Shown here: positions 61,072-64,000 of the stretch, one piece after another | Numbering within the stretch: position 1 is the stretch's first letter | How the letters are laid out: every line of letters starts with the position of its first letter | From: Planomonospora sp. ID67723 | GTDB taxonomy: Bacteria; Actinomycetota; Actinomycetes; Streptosporangiales; Streptosporangiaceae | DNA length: 64,000 nt | Direction of reading: 5' to 3' | Assembly: GCF_015711605.1 (NCBI RefSeq) | Contig: NZ_JABTEZ010000001.1 | Location: 2,136,001 to 2,200,000, forward strand | Made by a program: the position numbers and the translations under genes | Notes under the pieces: model-generated | What the model was told of the DNA's origin: nothing | The model's input: only the letters and a program-made list of their open reading frames with translations | Database searches by the model: none

Positions 61072-62658
61072 ATGGAGTTCAACCACGCAGATCTGTTCGA
61101 AGGGCTCGCGGACGCGATCGGGGACCGCGTCGCCGTCGTCTGCGGCGATCGCCGCCTGACGTACGCCGAACTGGACGCGCACGCCAACCGGCTCGCGCAC
61201 CACCTGGCGGCCAACGGGATCGGGCCTGGCTCGCACGTGGGCATCCACCTCTACAACGGCGTGGAGTACATCGCCGGGATGCTGGCGGCGCTGAAGCTGC
61301 GGGCCGTGCCGGTCAACGTCAACTACCGCTACGTCGAGGCCGAGCTGCTCTATCTCTACCAGGACTCCGACATCGAGGCCCTGCTGTTCGACGTGGAGTT
61401 CGGCGACCGGGTGGCGGCGGTCGCTCCGCAGGCCCCCACGCTGCGGCACCTGATCGCGGTGGGCGGCCCGTCGGAGGTCGCGGGGGCGGTGCCGTACGAG
61501 GAGGCGCTGGCCGCCCGGCCGGAGACGCGCGGGTTCCCCGAGCGCTCGGGCGACGACCTCTACATCATCTACACCGGCGGCACCACCGGCATGCCCAAGG
61601 GCGTGATGTGGCGGACCGAGGACCTGTTCTTCGCCTTCGGCGGCGGGAACCCGTACGGCGACCCGCTTCCGAGTCCCGAGGCGGTCGTCGAGCAGGCGCG
61701 GAACTCCGGACCTCTGATCATGCTGGCGGCGGCCCCGCTGATGCACGGCGCGTCCCAGATGAGCACCTTCATCACCTGGTGGATGGGGGGCACCATGGTC
61801 TACGTCCGCAAGTTCGGCGCGGCCGAGGTACTGCGGGCGATCGAGCGGGAGAAGGTCTTCACGATCAACGTCATCGGCGACGCGATGGCCCGCCCGATCG
61901 CCGAGGAGCTGGCCGCCGGTTCCTACGACGTCTCGTCGCTGGGGATCCTCAGCTCCGCCGGGGCGATCCTGACCGGCGCGGTCCGCGACCGGCTCCAGGA
62001 GCTGCTGCCGAACACGATGATCCTGGACAACTTCGGCTCCACCGAGTCCGGTTACACCGCCTCCGCCGTCCCCGGCTCCACACCGGAGTCAGGGTCGCGT
62101 TTCCAGCCCAACGCGGTTTCCGGGCTGGTGGTGCTCAACGAGGTCCTGGAGCAGGTCAAACCCGGATCCGGGGAGGTGGGCACGGTCGCCAAGAGCGGCC
62201 GGATCCCGCTGGGCTACTACAAGGACGAGGGCAAGACCCGGCGCACCTTCGTGACGGACGCGGCCGGGACCCGCTGGCTGCTCACCGGCGACATGGCCAC
62301 GGTGGAGGAGGACGGCGCGATCGCGGTCCTCGGCCGCGGCGCGGCCTGCATCAACACCGGCGGCGAGAAGGTCTTCCCGGAGGAGGTGGAGGCGGTCCTC
62401 AAGGGCCACCCGGCGGTCTTCGACGCGGTCGTCACAGGCGTGCCCGACGAGCGCTGGGGCAGCAAGGTCGCCGCCGTGATCGAGCCGCGCCCCGGGACGG
62501 CTCCGTCGCCGGAGGAACTGAAGGCGCACTGCCGTACGAGGCTCTCCGGCTACAAGATCCCCCGGGCCTTCGCCTTCGTCGACGAGATGGTCCGCTCCCC
62601 GGCGGGCAAGGCCGACTACCGCTGGGCACGCGAGACCGTCCAGGCCGCCGAGGCCTGA
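61072..62658 (+). CDS. fadD19: Steroid side-chain acyl-CoA synthetase FadD19-like
   Basis: This 528-residue ANL enzyme has the P-loop IIYTGGTTGMPKGVMW, with TGG instead of TSG as in FadD17/FadD19-type proteins. A5 is LDNFGSTESGY, A7 RWLLTGDMATVEEDG, A8 GRGAACINTGGEKVFPEEVE, and the end is RSPAGKADYRWA. Layout and most motifs parallel M. tuberculosis FadD19 (Rv3515c), which activates C24-branched sterol side-chain acids. AGGAG lies 8 nt before the ATG. It is last of the synthetase-DUF35-ltp4-ltp3-fadD19 operon, with a hairpin after it. Confidence 0.93.
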   Translation: MEFNHADLFEGLADAIGDRVAVVCGDRRLTYAELDAHANRLAHHLAANGIGPGSHVGIHLYNGVEYIAGMLAALKLRAVPVNVNYRYVEAELLYLYQDSDIEALLFDVEFGDRVAAVAPQAPTLRHLIAVGGPSEVAGAVPYEEALAARPETRGFPERSGDDLYIIYTGGTTGMPKGVMWRTEDLFFAFGGGNPYGDPLPSPEAVVEQARNSGPLIMLAAAPLMHGASQMSTFITWWMGGTMVYVRKFGAAEVLRAIEREKVFTINVIGDAMARPIAEELAAGSYDVSSLGILSSAGAILTGAVRDRLQELLPNTMILDNFGSTESGYTASAVPGSTPESGSRFQPNAVSGLVVLNEVLEQVKPGSGEVGTVAKSGRIPLGYYKDEGKTRRTFVTDAAGTRWLLTGDMATVEEDGAIAVLGRGAACINTGGEKVFPEEVEAVLKGHPAVFDAVVTGVPDERWGSKVAAVIEPRPGTAPSPEELKAHCRTRLSGYKIPRAFAFVDEMVRSPAGKADYRWARETVQAAEA

Positions 62659-62665
62659 CCGCCTG

Positions 62666-62708
62666 TGCGGCTTCGCCGGTCCGCGCGCGGGCGTCCGGCG
62701 GAGCCGCA
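62666..62708 (+). terminator. Hairpin after fadD19
   Basis: TGCGGCTTCGCCGG (62666-62679) pairs with CCGGCGGAGCCGCA (62695-62708): a 14-bp stem with one G.U and a 15-nt loop, 8 nt after the stop. It likely ends the operon. Confidence 0.6.
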
Positions 62709-62771
62709 GGACTATGGCGTCCCGTTATGGCCGCCGGCGGGTGGTAGCCCTTACGGTCTGCGGAGTGGAAG

Positions 62772-62794
62772 AAGGTAAGGAAAGCGCTTACCTT
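62772..62794. promoter_or_regulatory. 8-7-8 operator dyad upstream of aldehyde dehydrogenase
   Basis: AAGGTAAG-N7-CTTACCTT is perfect. Its centre includes AAGCGCTT, the inner core also found at 53271 and 55881, but the flanks differ from the KstR2 pattern. It lies 35 bp before the aldehyde dehydrogenase start, in promoter position. Confidence 0.6.
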
Positions 62795-62828
62795 ATGGGT
62801 GGCACACCCAGCGAAGAAAGGCTCTCCG

Positions 62829-64000
62829 TTGATCCGTTCATACGACCCCCGAACCGGCGAGTCCAGCGGCGCCCCCTTCGCCCCGGTTTCGGAAGCGGAG
62901 GTGGACGCCGTCGTCCGCGCCGCCCACGCCGCGGGCCGGGCCTGGCGGGCGCTGCCCGCCACCGAACGCGCCCGGGAGTTCTCCGGCGCGGAGGACGTCA
63001 CGCGGGCGCAGGCACTGGAGGCCGTGGCCGACGCGCTGGAGAAGAACGCCGAGGAGCTCTGGCGGGCCGCCGACGCCGAGACGGCCCTGGGCGAGGTACG
63101 GCTGCGCGGGGAGATCGCCCGCGCCGCGGGGCAGTTCCGGCTCTTCGCCGGGGTGCTCCGCGACGGCGCCCACCTCGAAGCCGTGATCGACCACGCGAGC
63201 GCCGAACCCCCGATCCCGGACCTGCGCCGGATGAACCATCCGCTCCCCGGCGTGGCCGGCGTCTTCGCGGCGAGCAACTTCCCCTTCGCCTTCTCGGTCG
63301 CGGGCGGCGACGTCGCCTCGGCGCTGGCCGCCGGGTGCGCCGTGGTGGTCAAGGCCCATGACGGACACCCGCGCACCTCGGAGCTGTCGGCGGAGGTCAT
63401 CCGGGGCGCCCTGCCCGATCCCGCGCTGCTCGGCCTGGTCCACGGCCTGGAGGCCGGCGGCCACCTGGCCCGGCACCCGGCCGTGGCGGCGGTCGGTTTC
63501 ACCGGTTCCATTCCCGGCGGCAAGGCGATCCAGGCGCTGATCGCCGAGCGTCCCGACCCCGTCCCGTTCTACGGCGAGCTGGGCAGCGTCAACCCGGTGG
63601 TCGTGCTCCCCTCGGTCCGCCGCGACGGCCTCGCCCAGGGCTTCGCGGCCTCCCTCACCCTCGGCACCGGCCAGTTCTGCACCAACCCCGGCCTGCTGTT
63701 CGTGCCCGACGACGCCGGGCTGCTGGCCTCTCTCGCCGAGGCGGTCGCCGCGACCACCGGCGGGCCGATGCTGACCGGGCGGATCCGGGACGGCTACCTG
63801 CACGGCATGGAGCGGCTGTCCACGCTCACTCCGCTGGCCGAGGGCAGGCCCGGCGAGGGCGCCTTCGCCGTGACGCCGAAGGTGTTCACCACCGGCCTCG
63901 GCGACTTCGCCGCGGCCCTGCCCGGGGTGGCGGAGGAGTGCTTCGGCCCCGCCTCGATCGTGGTGACCTACCGCGACCCGGCGGAGCTGCCCGCCGTACT
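62829..64000 (+). CDS. NADP-type aldehyde dehydrogenase, KGSADH-like, 3' end beyond window
   Basis: About 390 codons are visible. LIRSYDPRTGESSG opens the chain, followed by FAASNFPFAFSVAGGDVASALAAGCAVVVKAH (NAD(P)-binding region), VGFTGSIPGGKAI, catalytic Glu in FYGELGSVNPVVVLP and catalytic Cys in GTGQFCTNPGLLFVP. These match the alpha-ketoglutarate-semialdehyde-dehydrogenase-like ALDH group. The start is probably TTG at 62829, with AAAGG 7-8 nt upstream; no closer ATG or GTG exists in frame. The substrate is unknown. Position after the sterol operon and behind an AAGCGCTT-centred operator hints at a catabolic role for an aldehyde released upstream, which is inference. Confidence 0.88.
   Translation, partial: MIRSYDPRTGESSGAPFAPVSEAEVDAVVRAAHAAGRAWRALPATERAREFSGAEDVTRAQALEAVADALEKNAEELWRAADAETALGEVRLRGEIARAAGQFRLFAGVLRDGAHLEAVIDHASAEPPIPDLRRMNHPLPGVAGVFAASNFPFAFSVAGGDVASALAAGCAVVVKAHDGHPRTSELSAEVIRGALPDPALLGLVHGLEAGGHLARHPAVAAVGFTGSIPGGKAIQALIAERPDPVPFYGELGSVNPVVVLPSVRRDGLAQGFAASLTLGTGQFCTNPGLLFVPDDAGLLASLAEAVAATTGGPMLTGRIRDGYLHGMERLSTLTPLAEGRPGEGAFAVTPKVFTTGLGDFAAALPGVAEECFGPASIVVTYRDPAELPAV

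Overview
The window is high-GC chromosomal DNA (roughly 70 % G+C by eye) from a Gram-positive actinomycete. The best guess is a Streptosporangium/Nonomuraea-type member of the Streptosporangiales. The reasons are codon and GC bias, many GTG/TTG starts, overlapping GTGA/ATGA gene junctions, a 180-kDa-type NAD glutamate dehydrogenase, ftsEX-smpB-tmRNA synteny, a class E/F-type sortase, and promoters of the form TANNNT sitting about 7 nt before the start codon (leaderless mRNAs). The genus is an inference. No insertion sequence, integrase, phage gene or CRISPR array was found.

Layout. 1-3.9 kb: leftward surface-polysaccharide operon (sugar-phosphate transferase, O-antigen-ligase-type polymerase, MurJ-type flippase cut by the window edge). 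4.8-9.7 kb: large NAD-glutamate dehydrogenase. 9.9-17.6 kb: a lipoprotein, prfB, a 63-aa zinc-ribbon membrane protein, ftsE, ftsX, smpB, a penicillin-binding-protein homologue that has lost all its catalytic motifs, and the tmRNA gene. 17.6-28.9 kb: mixed metabolic and envelope genes (DUF4386, secreted tripeptidyl-aminopeptidase-type hydrolase, PEP mutase/isocitrate lyase family, aquaporin, HtrA-like lipoprotein protease, acyl-CoA synthetase, anchored hypothetical protein, double-length acyl-CoA dehydrogenase). 28.9-47.3 kb: an envelope arabinan-type locus (membrane proteins, a 43-aa microprotein, GT4 glycosyltransferase, AftD-like arabinofuranosyltransferase, two DUF3068 proteins, two paralogous GT-C-like proteins, methyltransferase, acyltransferase, UbiA-type DPPR synthase, DprE1, DprE2). 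47.4-64 kb: nitronate monooxygenase, a 1183-aa subtilase, EchA19-like hydratase, sortase plus its probable surface substrate, then a rightward sterol-side-chain-type operon (acyl-CoA synthetase, DUF35 protein, Ltp4, Ltp3, FadD19) and a partial aldehyde dehydrogenase.

How the genes work together. UbiA, DprE1 and DprE2 would make decaprenyl-phosphoryl-arabinose, the donor used by AftD. With DUF3068, the 43-aa protein, GT4, methyltransferase and acyltransferase neighbours, the block resembles a merger of the M. tuberculosis Rv0224c-Rv0236A region with the dprE1/dprE2/ubiA genes, in an organism that probably makes no mycolic acids. The FadD19/Ltp3/Ltp4/DUF35/EchA19 set corresponds to M. tuberculosis Rv3515c-Rv3523, the module for C24-branched sterol side chains. 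It carries palindromes fitting KstR2- and KstR-type operators.

The most unusual items are: four exact 87-bp tandem copies between ltp4 and ltp3, the last of which supplies the ltp3 start codon; the motif-less PBP next to smpB/tmRNA; DprE1 with Ala at the benzothiazinone-target Cys position; and repeated leaderless promoters. All homology statements come from reading translated sequence against remembered family features; no database search was run.
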